Below, one piece after another: positions 33,905 to 42,228 of a stretch of DNA of 64,000 bases. The notes below the pieces were generated by a model. The model saw only the letters and a list, made by a program, of their open reading frames with translations, was not told the DNA's origin and ran no database searches. Source of the stretch: Planctomycetota bacterium (lineage in GTDB: Bacteria > Planctomycetota > SZUA-567 > H5-PLA8); contig JABTUM010000001.1 in the NCBI GenBank assembly GCA_015075375.1, forward strand, positions 2,785,201 to 2,849,200, written 5' to 3'. The stretch's first letter is position 1, and each line of letters opens with the position of its first letter. Both the position numbers and the translations under genes were made by a program.

Positions 33905-33909
33905 GGCGT

Positions 33910-35316
33910 TCAGCGCTTCGGCGGCGGCGCGGCCTCCTGCTGCTGTTCCAGGTAGCGCCGGCGTTCGCGTTCGGCCCGGATGCGCGGGTCGCGATTCACT
34001 TCCAGATACAGTTCCTTGGTGCCGGACGGAAGGTAGAACGTCTCCACGTCTCCGGCCAGGATCTCTTCCAGCGCGTCCTGCAAATGCCGGCTGCGGACGA
34101 TGCGCGGATTCTGCAGGTACTGCGGCGCCAGCGCCTGAAACGTCTCCGCTTCCGCGCGGACTTCCTGGACCTCGTTGCGCCGGTAGGTGCGCGCTTCTTC
34201 CATCAGGCGCGCGACGGTGCCGTACACCTCAGCGCCCAGCAGCAACTCGTCGAGCGCCGCTTCGGCTTCCCGCACTTGCGTAGCGTTCTTCGCACGCCGG
34301 GCGGTCTCGTAGAGCGCGATGGCGTCGAGCAGCTTCAGGTAGCGGTCGCCGGCCATGTCGGTCAACGTCTGGCTGCGGAACTTCGCGGCGGCCTCCAGCT
34401 TGTTGGCCTTCTCGCTCTCGGACGCGATCACGGCCTGAAAATCCTGCCGCAGCGCCAGCGGCGGGGTGGGATCGGCCAGCGCCACGTTGACAACGCGGAT
34501 GCCCGCACCCATGCGGTCCAGTGCCTCCTGCACGACCGCGCGCAGCTCTTCTTTTGCGATCTGCCCCGCGCGGAATGCGTCGGCGCTGGTCCGTGCCGCC
34601 AGATGCACCGCAGCCTGCTCCGAAGCCGTCCGAACCAGCTCCTCCGCGCGTTGGAGCATCCCCGGACGCCCCCCCGCGGTCCCGATGGCCGATGCGAAGC
34701 GTACGGCCTCTTCGCGCGGCACCGCCCACGTCACGCTCCAATGCGCATGAAATATGTTCCGGTCGCCCGTCAGCAGCGAACCGTCCTGTCCCGGCACCAG
34801 CCCGCCCGTGGGAACTTTCAATTCTTCAAGCTTCTTGCCGCGGTCTTCGGGCTTCACTTCGAACCAGAACGCGCGATCCAAGTTCACGACCTGTTGCGTC
34901 GTTGGAACCGTGATGACTTCGTCGATCGGCTGCGGGAAGGCGAAGTAAGGCCCGCCGGCTTCGCGAACCGTCCCGGATTCGGTGGCCACCACACGGCCCA
35001 GGCGCAGCAGCACCGCGACTTCGCCTTCTTGGACGTAGAACCAGCCGCTGCCGAAGAAGGCGACCACCAGCAGGGCCATGACCCACTTCAGGAGTCCAAA
35101 GCTGACCTTCAGCGCATCCGAAAGCGAACGGTTGGCCGGATCGAGGTCTTTATCCGCGTCCGGTCCTTCCGGCTCGGCGTGATCGTGGTGATGATCGTGC
35201 CCGAAGATCGAGAACTTCTGGGACTCGTGCGCGTGGCCGTGATCGTGCGCATGCCCATGGTCATGCCCGTGCGCATGATCGTGGTCGTGATCGTGATCGT
35301 GTTCGTGGCCGGCCAT
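33910..35316 (-). CDS. SPFH/HflK-like protein with His/Asp-rich N-terminus
   Basis: This 468-aa SPFH (band 7) protein resembles HflK. Residues 1-46 contain 19 His in an alternating His/Asp pattern (GHEHDHDHDH, HGHDHGHAHDHGHAH, HDHHHDH), a likely metal-binding segment. A single membrane helix follows at ~72-94. The SPFH domain then runs from ~95 to ~300 (WFYVQEGEVAVLLRLGRVV), and a coiled C-terminal region includes VNVALADPTPPLALRQDF and ends in a basic tail. GGGAG lies 6 nt before the ATG. HflK-HflC complexes regulate FtsH in other bacteria. Here the protein pairs with the HflC-like gene 16 bp upstream and precedes the ABC ATPase by 5 bp. Confidence 0.9.
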   Translation of the reverse strand: MAGHEHDHDHDHDHAHGHDHGHAHDHGHAHESQKFSIFGHDHHHDHAEPEGPDADKDLDPANRSLSDALKVSFGLLKWVMALLVVAFFGSGWFYVQEGEVAVLLRLGRVVATESGTVREAGGPYFAFPQPIDEVITVPTTQQVVNLDRAFWFEVKPEDRGKKLEELKVPTGGLVPGQDGSLLTGDRNIFHAHWSVTWAVPREEAVRFASAIGTAGGRPGMLQRAEELVRTASEQAAVHLAARTSADAFRAGQIAKEELRAVVQEALDRMGAGIRVVNVALADPTPPLALRQDFQAVIASESEKANKLEAAAKFRSQTLTDMAGDRYLKLLDAIALYETARRAKNATQVREAEAALDELLLGAEVYGTVARLMEEARTYRRNEVQEVRAEAETFQALAPQYLQNPRIVRSRHLQDALEEILAGDVETFYLPSGTKELYLEVNRDPRIRAERERRRYLEQQQEAAPPPKR

Positions 35317-35332
35317 GCCGAGCTCCCGATTC

Positions 35333-36265
35333 CTACTTCTTATCGCCCGCGTCCTGCTTCGGCATGGGCCGCGCATCCGGCTTCAATAGGTCGAAGGGCG
35401 CGGTTTCCATGTCGAGCAAGAAGGTGGTGTTCTGCTTCAAGGTCTTGCGCAGCGCTTCGATTTCGCGCAAAAAGATCGCGAAGTCTTCGCTCTTCTCGAA
35501 GACGTTGTAGTATTCGGCGGCCGCGGCGTCGCCTTCGGCGCGAATCGCCTCGGCGCGCCGGTCGGCGAACGCCTGGATGATCCGCGCCTGCGATTCGGCT
35601 TCGCTGCGGATCTTGCTCGCGATCGCGTCGCCGCTGCTGCGTGCGGTGCTCGCCATCCGCTCGCGCGTCTCGCGCATGCGCGTGAAGACCGTCTTCGAAA
35701 CGTCCTCGGGCAATCCCAGCCGCTTCAGCCCCACCGTCTCGACCTGGATGCCGTAGCCCTGCGCACCCAGTTCTTCCTGCAGCCGCGTCTTGATCTTCTC
35801 CTCGACCTCCGCCAGCTTGAGTAGTTGGGGATCGGTGCTCGTCAACTCGTCGAAACGGTACCGGCTCACGATCGCGTTCGCTTCGCGCAGGCGCGCTTCG
35901 AGCTGCTTTTGGCCGTCGGTCACATTCCCCAGCGAGCGGAAGAAGGCCAGCGGGTCGCCGATCCGCCACGCCACATAAGCGGTCACGATCAGCGTGTGAT
36001 TGTCGCGTGTCGTCATCTGCTCCAGCCGCGTCTCGTGAAGCTGCACCCGCCGGTCGAAGACGCGCACATCCTGGATCGGATAGGGCCACTTCCAATACAG
36101 CCCCGCGCCTTCCCCGTCGGCGTTCTTCACGGCGCCATCGCCGGCTTTACCGAAGGTCGTCACCACCGCGGCTTCGTTGAAGCGTACGGTGAACGAGACC
36201 ATGTAGAGCAACAGGACCAGCACCACGAGGATGCCGGCGGCCATCGAATGAAGATGCTTAGGCAT
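35333..36265 (-). CDS. SPFH/HflC-like protein
   Basis: This 310-aa SPFH protein of HflC type has an N-terminal membrane helix (MAAGILVVLVLLLYMVSFTV) followed by the band 7 domain (NEAAVVTTFGKAGD, YWKWPYPIQDVRVFDRRVQ). The motifs ERMASTARSSGDAIASKIRS and RAEGDAAAAEYYNVF, within the helical arm, are typical of HflC. It is the middle gene of a tandem of three SPFH genes, 7 bp after the 7-TM fusion and 16 bp before the His-rich HflK-like gene. In the known complex HflK and HflC alternate in a large ring-shaped cage around FtsH, and the third, fused SPFH would add a further subunit type. No FtsH gene lies in the window. Confidence 0.9.
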   Translation of the reverse strand: MPKHLHSMAAGILVVLVLLLYMVSFTVRFNEAAVVTTFGKAGDGAVKNADGEGAGLYWKWPYPIQDVRVFDRRVQLHETRLEQMTTRDNHTLIVTAYVAWRIGDPLAFFRSLGNVTDGQKQLEARLREANAIVSRYRFDELTSTDPQLLKLAEVEEKIKTRLQEELGAQGYGIQVETVGLKRLGLPEDVSKTVFTRMRETRERMASTARSSGDAIASKIRSEAESQARIIQAFADRRAEAIRAEGDAAAAEYYNVFEKSEDFAIFLREIEALRKTLKQNTTFLLDMETAPFDLLKPDARPMPKQDAGDKK

Positions 36266-36272
36266 GGCGGCC

Positions 36273-38315
36273 TTACTCCTTGGACTGCATGTTCACGGGC
36301 GCCAATTCCGCGCCCTGGTCCTTCAGGTCGAAACGAACGGTCAAATTACGGCGGTCGGCCAGGAGCAGATACTTGCGCCGCTCGGCCAGCCCGTCGGCCA
36401 GCACTTCCAGGTATCGGCGCATGCGGTACAGCCGCGGCGCGCGAGCGTAAGCGAGCAATTCGCGCTCAAATCGTTCGGCCTTCGCGCGCTCCGCGTTCTC
36501 GCGTTCGTGCCGGTAGGCCCGGGCTTCGGCGATCCGCTTCGACGCTTCGCCGCCGGCCGCCTGAAGCAGCGTTTCGATCTTCGTTTCCTGGGCCGCCAGC
36601 GCCGCGGCATCACCCTGGCTTTGGCGCAAGGTTTCGAGCCGTTCGATCTCTGTGCCGATGGAGCGCGCCAACTCCGGCGTTCCGGCGGCCGCGGCGAGCT
36701 TTCCGATCGCCTCTCGCAACGCGACTTCGATCCGCGCTTCGCGTTCCTGGTGCGCTTGAACCACGCGGTGGAATGCTTCCGCGACTTCCTGCGGCGGATG
36801 GATGCCGGCCATGCCCACGAAGACCACGTCCAGACCCAGCCGCTCGCGGTCGGCCTCGGCTTGCAAAAGCTCGCGCAACTTCGGGCCCAAGGCCGCGCGT
36901 TCGGGCCCCAGCCAGGTGTCTTCGTCGCCGGCCAGGAGCACGCGCGCCGTCTCGCGTTCGGCCAACGCCACCAGCGCCGCTTCCGGATCCTTCTGATGGC
37001 GCGAGTACGCCACCAGATCCTTGATCCGGAAATTTAAGAAGACTTCCGCCGCCAATAGAGAGACCGAAGGCGCTTTGCCGCCGCCGGTTTCGCCGTTGCC
37101 TTGCGGCATCTGAATCAGCGCACGCGGCGGAGCGACGAGCAGCAATTCTTCGGCTTCCGCGTGCTGATTATTCCAAAGGATCGGCGCCTGATCGTCCTTC
37201 AGATGCGCGTGCGAGCCCACGACGATCTGCCGGATGCGCGTCACGTCGTACAGTTCCGCGCGTTCCACCGGCCAGGGCCATTTGAGATGCAACCCCGGCT
37301 CCAGCGGCTCGGAACGGGACAGTTCCCCGAAGCGCAGCACCAGCGCCTGCTGCTGCGGCTCGACTTTCACCAGACAGGAGAGCAGCAACAGCGCCGCGAC
37401 GCCCACGCCGGCCAGCGGCGCCAGCCAACGCGAGAGCAGTTTCCAGAACCAGCTCCGCGTCACTTCGAAGCCGAACTGATAGTTCACGGCTTCTTGTAGC
37501 GCGCTGGCCAGGCTGCCGGGACTGGTCAGCAACCCCAGCAAGCGGCTGTCGAAAGCCGGCCGTGGCGTCTCGCCGGGTTTGCGTGGGCGGTACAGGTTCA
37601 GCACCAGCCCCGCCAGCATCTCGGCGCCCAGCAAGCCCTCCAGTACGCAGAGGACAAAGGGCAGGTAATGCAGCAGCGCGTAGGATTCGAAGTGTACGAA
37701 TGCCAGCGCCAACGTCACGGCCGCCGAGACGAGCGCGGTGCCCATCAGGAAGCCCGCGCCGCCGCGCAACAGGATCCACTCGGCTTGACGGGTCATCCCG
37801 GCCACATAGCGGCCGATCAGGAAGGTCGCGAAGGCGATGCCCAACGCAAAGGCCATGGGCAGAAGCGGGCGCGTCAGCCCGTGCGCGCTTTCGGCGTGCG
37901 CGCTCAGCCAGGTCTCGGCCGCGCCGATTCGCCAGATCGCGCCCGCAAGCAGGAAGATTCCGGTGCACAGGCCCGTCAGCGGCAGCCCGATGCGTCGAAG
38001 CTGTTCCAAACGCCGCTGCGCGACGTTCAATTCGGCCGCGGTCTCGCCGAAGAGCTGCGTGTCCGGTCCGGCCGAGGCGAGGCGTTCGGCCTCCAACGCT
38101 TCCATCCGCTCGAGCCGGTGTTGATGATAAAGGAGCAGCAAGCAGAGCCAGACGGGGATGCCGCCGGCCGCGTACCAGGCCGCGGGCAAAATAACGATCG
38201 GATCGCCGGCGAACGCGATGGCCGCCAGACCCGCCGCCGCTGCCAGTTGCGCGCCCAGGCCGAGCAGTGCGCCGGCCACCGCGCGTTGGTAACTCTGCGG
38301 AGTCAGCGCGCTCAT
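36273..38315 (-). CDS. SPFH-domain protein fused to ~7-TM N-terminal domain
   Basis: This 680-aa protein has an unusual layout. Residues 1-310 contain about seven predicted helices (for example VILPAAWYAAGGIPVWLCLLL, GLPLTGLCTGIFLLAGAIWRI and WLAPLAGVGVAALLLLSCLV). The band 7/SPFH domain follows from ~315 (VEPQQQALVLRFGELSRSEP, PGLHLKWPWPVERAELYDVT), with a long coiled arm and a C-terminus ending in polar residues. A segment around residue 278-293 (NYQFGFEVTRSWFWKL) precedes the last helix. GGAGG lies 5 nt before the ATG. It is the first gene of a tandem SPFH triplet leading a ten-gene run. The helices probably scaffold the other two SPFH proteins. Fusion of SPFH to a polytopic region is seen elsewhere in planctomycetes. 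Confidence 0.87.
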   Translation of the reverse strand: MSALTPQSYQRAVAGALLGLGAQLAAAAGLAAIAFAGDPIVILPAAWYAAGGIPVWLCLLLLYHQHRLERMEALEAERLASAGPDTQLFGETAAELNVAQRRLEQLRRIGLPLTGLCTGIFLLAGAIWRIGAAETWLSAHAESAHGLTRPLLPMAFALGIAFATFLIGRYVAGMTRQAEWILLRGGAGFLMGTALVSAAVTLALAFVHFESYALLHYLPFVLCVLEGLLGAEMLAGLVLNLYRPRKPGETPRPAFDSRLLGLLTSPGSLASALQEAVNYQFGFEVTRSWFWKLLSRWLAPLAGVGVAALLLLSCLVKVEPQQQALVLRFGELSRSEPLEPGLHLKWPWPVERAELYDVTRIRQIVVGSHAHLKDDQAPILWNNQHAEAEELLLVAPPRALIQMPQGNGETGGGKAPSVSLLAAEVFLNFRIKDLVAYSRHQKDPEAALVALAERETARVLLAGDEDTWLGPERAALGPKLRELLQAEADRERLGLDVVFVGMAGIHPPQEVAEAFHRVVQAHQEREARIEVALREAIGKLAAAAGTPELARSIGTEIERLETLRQSQGDAAALAAQETKIETLLQAAGGEASKRIAEARAYRHERENAERAKAERFERELLAYARAPRLYRMRRYLEVLADGLAERRKYLLLADRRNLTVRFDLKDQGAELAPVNMQSKE

Positions 38316-38376
38316 GCCGCCCTCCGCCCTGCGAGAAGCGGCGCTTTCCGGGCCAACCGCGGCGCGTGCTCGCGCG

Positions 38377-38382
38377 TATAAT
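38377..38382 (+). promoter_or_regulatory. Candidate -10 box for the divergent ABC permease
   Basis: A perfect TATAAT lies 41 nt before the ATG at 38423 in the 107-bp divergent gap. No TTG-type -35 box is seen at 16-18 nt, so the promoter may need an activator or the match may be chance. Confidence 0.35.
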
Positions 38383-38422
38383 CGGCAGCCGTTCGAATCG
38401 TCTGCGCCCACGGGATGCCGGC

Positions 38423-39397
38423 ATGCCGAGCCGACTCTGGACTATCGCCGCCAATACGTACCGCGAATCGATCCGCCAGCCGGTCTTTGTGGTGCTGCTT
38501 TGCGGCGCCAGCCTGCTCCTGATGCTCAACATCGCCGTCTGCGGTTATGCCTTCGAGGACGACAATAAGCTGCTCCTGGACCTGGGCCTCAGCACGATCT
38601 TCCTGGCCGGACTGCTGCTCGCGGCCTTCACCGCGACGGGCGTCTTCAGCCGCGAGATCGAGAACAAGACCGTACTGACCGTGATCAGCAAGCCCGTCGG
38701 GCGTCCGCTCTTTGTGGCCGGCAAGTTTCTGGGCGTCGCCGCTGCGCTGGCCACGGCTTGCTGGGTCTGGACGCTCTTGTTCATGCTCACCGTTCGCCAC
38801 GGCGTCATGACCCGCGCCAACGATCCCTTCGACGAGCCCGTGTTGCTCTTTGGCCTCGGCGGCTTTGCGCTCGCGGGATTCCTTGCCGCCTCGGCCAATT
38901 ACGCGTACCGCTGGGTCTTCGCTTCCACCTTTACCGGCGCGCTGGTCGTCATCGAATCGATCGCCTACATCCTGGTGCTCTGCCTCGGCAAAGGCTTCGC
39001 CATTCAGCCGCCCGAGACCGATTTCGATCCGCGCCTCTGGCTGGCCGCGCTGCTGGTCTTCGAGGCGCTGGCCGTGCTCTGCGCAGTCGCCGTGGCTGTC
39101 TCCACGCGACTGGGCCAGGTCATGACCTTGGCGATCTGCTCGGCGGTCTTCCTGCTGGGCCTGAGCAGCGACTTCTTGTTCCGCGCGCGTGCCGAAGAGA
39201 ACGCGCTCGCCAAGATCGCCTACTCGCTCGTGCCGAACCTGAATTTCCACTGGCTGGCCGAACTGCTGCATCGCGAACACACCCACCTGGACGAACTCTG
39301 GCCCTTGTTGGGGCTCGTCAGCGCCTACAGCGCGCTCCACGTGGCCGCGATTCTGGCGCTGGCCGTGGCGCTCTTCCAGACCCGCGAGGTCGGATAG
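38423..39397 (+). CDS. ABC-2 type transporter permease without adjacent ATPase
   Basis: This 324-aa polytopic protein with ~6 helices belongs to the ABC-2 permease group. The N-terminus SRLWTIAANTYRESIRQPVF is typical, and the cytoplasmic coupling motif SREIENKTVLTVISKPVGRP matches the motif EVEDKRIYTVLSKPLSRG in the permease at 31071-32651. No ATPase gene adjoins it. It is divergent from the operon that encodes the ABC ATPase (32648-33904), so the two permeases could share that ATPase or use a distant one. The start follows a purine-rich stretch but has no strong Shine-Dalgarno. The substrate is unknown. Confidence 0.87.
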   Translation: MPSRLWTIAANTYRESIRQPVFVVLLCGASLLLMLNIAVCGYAFEDDNKLLLDLGLSTIFLAGLLLAAFTATGVFSREIENKTVLTVISKPVGRPLFVAGKFLGVAAALATACWVWTLLFMLTVRHGVMTRANDPFDEPVLLFGLGGFALAGFLAASANYAYRWVFASTFTGALVVIESIAYILVLCLGKGFAIQPPETDFDPRLWLAALLVFEALAVLCAVAVAVSTRLGQVMTLAICSAVFLLGLSSDFLFRARAEENALAKIAYSLVPNLNFHWLAELLHREHTHLDELWPLLGLVSAYSALHVAAILALAVALFQTREVG

Positions 39398-39453
39398 TCC
39401 CGCGCCGCCGCTCGCTCTCGTGTGCTTCAAACCATTCACGTTCATCTGTCCGT

Positions 39454-41457
39454 TCATGCCGCATGCGCCGCGTGTGCGTGCGCCGGTTCCGTCTGCGGCG
39501 CTTCCCCCGGACCATCCAGGTCTTCGCCTTCGCGCACCAGCCGGGCGGAATTGAAGATCACGATCGCTTCCGCGCCCGCGTGCAGCAACGCCGCGAGCGC
39601 CGGCGGCAGGCCGCCCGCCGCGCTGACCGCCAGCAGCGATACGATGAACAATCCGCCGAAGATCAGGTTCTGCCGCACCACGGTCGTGGCGCGCTTGGAG
39701 AGCCGAATAAGGAAGGGGATGCGGTTGAGGTTCTCGTTCATCAGCGCGATCGAGGCCGAGTGAATCGCCACATCGCTGCCGGCCGCGCCCATGGCGATGG
39801 AAATGTGGCCGGCCGCCAGCGCCGGAGCGTCGTTCACGCCGTCGCCCACCACCGCCACCAAATGCCCGCGCTTCTTGATCCCTTCCACGATATCCAGCTT
39901 CTCGCCAGGCAGCACCTCGGCCTTGAGGTCCGTGCAGTGCATCTCGGCCGCGACGCGCCGTGCGACGCTGACCCGGTCGCCCGTTACCATCACGAGCTGC
40001 GGGACGCCCAGCGCTCGCAGTTCATCCAGCGCCGGAGCGGCCGACGCACGCGTCTTGTCTTCCATGCCGATCCAGCCCAACACCCGCGATCCGCGCGAGA
40101 CATGCAGCAGGCTCAAGCCTTCGGCTTCCGCGCCGGGCGCTTCGCCCAAGTCGAGGCCGCGCTCGGCCAGCCACGTCGCGCGTCCGACGCACAGGTCTTC
40201 GCCGTCCAGCACCGCCAGGACGCCGCGCCCGGAGACTTCCTCGAAGCGTTCGGGTTCCCGGATCGGTATCCGCGCACGCTGGGCGACTTCCAGAACTGCC
40301 TTGGCCACCGGGTGCTTGCTGTGCTGTTCCGCGATCGCCGCCGCTGCCAGCAGTTCCGCAGCGTCCACCCCCGGCGCGGGGCGCAGCTTGGTCACCGAAA
40401 GCGTCCCCGTCGTCAGCGTGCCGGTCTTGTCGAAGACGATCGCCGTCAGGTTGCGCGCGACTTCCAGATCGCTGGCCTTCTTGATCAGGATGCCCAGCCG
40501 CGCGGCGGCCGAAAGCGCCGCGACCATCGCCGTCGGCACCGCCAGGATCAGTGCGCACGGCGTTGCGATCACCAGCATCGAGATCGCACGGTTCAGATCC
40601 TTGGTGAAGAAGAGCACGATGCCCGCCAGCATCAGGACCGTCGGCGTATACCAGCGCGCGTAGCGGTCCATCAGCCGCGCGATCGGCGTGCGCGTCCGTT
40701 CGGCCTGCAGAATGAGCTGCTGCACCTGGCCCAGGGTCGTGTCTTCGCCGGCCTTCGTGATCTTGACCTCCAGCGTGCCGGTCAGGTTGATCGTGCCGCC
40801 GAAGACCTCCGCGCCCTGGCTCTTGTCCACGGGGATCGATTCGCCCGTGATCGTGGCTTGGTTGACCGTGCTGAACCCGGAGAGCACGACGCCATCGCCG
40901 GGGATGTTGTCGCCGGGCCGCACGCGCACCACGTCGCCGGCGCGCAAATCCTTCGCCTCGATCTCCTGCTCGCCTTCGGGTCCGACCTTGAACGCGCGTG
41001 TCGGCGTGACGCGAATCAGGCTCTCGATGGCCGCCCGCGCGCCCAGCGCCGTGCGGCTCTCGATCAGCTCGGCCAGGATCATGAAAAACGCGATCGCGCC
41101 GGCGGTGAGGTACTCGCCCATCGCGAAGGCCGCGAGGAACGCCAGCGCCACCAGCTCCGTCATGTGCGTGTGGCCGGTGCGCAGATCTTTCCAGGCGTTC
41201 GCGACGATCGGCGCGCCCAGCAAGGCCGCCGCAAGGAAGGCCAGCGAATCGGAGTAGAAATTCCGAACCACGTGCGGTTCGGCGAAATCAGGATGGATCC
41301 CTACGGTGCCTGAGGGTTCGCCCGTCGCCGCCGCAAAGAGGTAGCGCGCCGCTAGGCTCGCAACCAGCAGCACCCCGCCCAGCAACGTGACCACGATCTC
41401 CAGGCTGACCTGCCCGGAATCGGCGGTGATCTGATCCTTCAAGTTCGAATGGGCCAT
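39454..41457 (-). CDS. P1B-type heavy-metal-translocating ATPase
   Basis: This 667-aa P-type ATPase has the actuator motif TGES (204-207), the phosphorylation site DKTGTLT (Asp343), the HP-locus motif SKHPVAK and the hinge GDGVNDAPAL. No N-terminal HMA metal-binding domain is present. The TM4 metal-binding motif is ATPCALILAVPTAM, so the usual CPC is replaced by TPC, and TM8 has LLHAGAEAIVIFNSARL. The C-terminus ends in a His/Ala stretch (AHAHAAHAA). It should export or import a divalent metal such as Zn, Co, Ni or Fe; the specificity is not readable. It is transcribed alone, converging on the ABC permease gene. Confidence 0.92.
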   Translation of the reverse strand: MAHSNLKDQITADSGQVSLEIVVTLLGGVLLVASLAARYLFAAATGEPSGTVGIHPDFAEPHVVRNFYSDSLAFLAAALLGAPIVANAWKDLRTGHTHMTELVALAFLAAFAMGEYLTAGAIAFFMILAELIESRTALGARAAIESLIRVTPTRAFKVGPEGEQEIEAKDLRAGDVVRVRPGDNIPGDGVVLSGFSTVNQATITGESIPVDKSQGAEVFGGTINLTGTLEVKITKAGEDTTLGQVQQLILQAERTRTPIARLMDRYARWYTPTVLMLAGIVLFFTKDLNRAISMLVIATPCALILAVPTAMVAALSAAARLGILIKKASDLEVARNLTAIVFDKTGTLTTGTLSVTKLRPAPGVDAAELLAAAAIAEQHSKHPVAKAVLEVAQRARIPIREPERFEEVSGRGVLAVLDGEDLCVGRATWLAERGLDLGEAPGAEAEGLSLLHVSRGSRVLGWIGMEDKTRASAAPALDELRALGVPQLVMVTGDRVSVARRVAAEMHCTDLKAEVLPGEKLDIVEGIKKRGHLVAVVGDGVNDAPALAAGHISIAMGAAGSDVAIHSASIALMNENLNRIPFLIRLSKRATTVVRQNLIFGGLFIVSLLAVSAAGGLPPALAALLHAGAEAIVIFNSARLVREGEDLDGPGEAPQTEPAHAHAAHAA

Positions 41458-41727
41458 AGGCGTTCAGTATCGTATCGGTCGAGTAAGGTCCGGCGATTAC
41501 ATCCTTTAAGGAAGTGCCAAGCGGCGCGTGATCGCGCATCCCCGTGTCATACGGACGCCAAGTGCTGACTGTTCTCCTAAATCCAATCCAAGAGCCAGAA
41601 TAGGAGGTTTTAAGGGCTACATGGTGGGGACAATAGAAGAAGCGCCATCCATCCCAACAACGAACCGATTAGATTCGTAAGCTTTGTAGCCGCATTAGGT
41701 TATGTGAAAATCGGCCAGCTAAAGAAA
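41458..41727. other. Intergenic stretch without a recognised gene
   Basis: No supported gene is seen between the P-type ATPase start and the rpmB terminator, and the GC drops below the neighbours. An AGGAGG at 41602-41607 precedes a 19-codon ATG frame at 41621-41680, with a non-ideal 13-nt spacing, so I do not call it. The promoter of the P-type ATPase must lie at the left end, but no clear -35/-10 pair is visible. Confidence 0.4.
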
Positions 41728-41754
41728 ACGCCCACAGGTCTGACCCGTGGGCGT
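41721..41754 (-). terminator. Rho-independent terminator after rpmB
   Basis: Read on the minus strand, ACGCCCAC (41754-41747) pairs perfectly with GTGGGCGT (41735-41728), and the loop can close further through GGT/ACC. It is followed by TTTTCTTT. The hairpin lies 27 bp beyond the rpmB stop codon and ends the tRNA-Lys/rpmB transcript. Confidence 0.85.
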
Positions 41755-41780
41755 GCAATTCCGAGGAACCGAGCCTGAAC

Positions 41781-42068
41781 TTACTTCTTCTTGGCCGCAC
41801 CCTTCTCGGCGCGAATCTCGCGCAGGATGCTCTGCTTCGGCGCCTTCGTTATCTTGCCATCGCGCAGACACTTCGTGCAAACCCACACGCGGTGGACATG
41901 CCCGTTTGTCTCGACGACTTTCATCTTCTGAAGGTTCGGCTTGAACCAGCGCTTCGTCTTGCCGGTTACCTTGACGCCGACGCCGCCCTTGGCCTTCGCC
42001 AAGCCGCGATGGACGTAAGACACGCCCGCGACCGGAGCCTTCTCACAGACCTGACAATGCGACGCCAT
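41781..42068 (-). CDS. rpmB: 50S ribosomal protein L28
   Basis: This 95-aa large-subunit protein has the L28 core (QVCEKAPVAGVSYVHRGLAK and then KTKRWFKPNLQKMKVV). It is the zinc-binding form, with Cys pairs CQVC (5 and 8) and CTKC (64 and 67). The basic C-terminus ends GAAKKK. GAGGTG sits ~7 nt before the ATG. The gene lies 39 bp after the 3' end of tRNA-Lys and 27 bp before a strong terminator, so the pair forms a short unit driven by the promoter upstream of the tRNA. It is a housekeeping gene. Confidence 0.95.
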   Translation of the reverse strand: MASHCQVCEKAPVAGVSYVHRGLAKAKGGVGVKVTGKTKRWFKPNLQKMKVVETNGHVHRVWVCTKCLRDGKITKAPKQSILREIRAEKGAAKKK

Positions 42069-42107
42069 CGTGACACCTCTGCTTCTCAAGCATCCTAGAG
42101 CGGCTAA

Positions 42108-42183
<76 letters not shown>

Positions 42184-42200
42184 GCAAAAAACGAGGGGGC

Positions 42201-42228
42201 ATTGTAGCGACGATCCAGGAGCGCGCAA
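42201..42228 (-). promoter_or_regulatory. Promoter for the tRNA-Lys/rpmB unit (TTGCGC-N16-TACAAT)
   Basis: Read on the minus strand, TTGCGC (42228-42223) is followed after 16 nt by TACAAT (42206-42201), five of six matches to the -10 consensus. The -10 box ends 17 nt before the mature tRNA 5' end, as expected for a tRNA leader. It shares the CTCTTGCGC word with the promoter at 42314. Confidence 0.7.

Noticed and set aside
38758..41313. An 851-codon plus-strand open frame over the P-type ATPase
   Set aside because: The opposite strand encodes a P-type ATPase with every conserved motif; the shadow translation has low-complexity Arg/Gln/His content and no fold.
41621..41680. A 19-codon ATG frame with AGGAGG upstream in the gap before rpmB
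   Set aside because: The spacing from the Shine-Dalgarno is 13 nt and the peptide has no recognisable feature.
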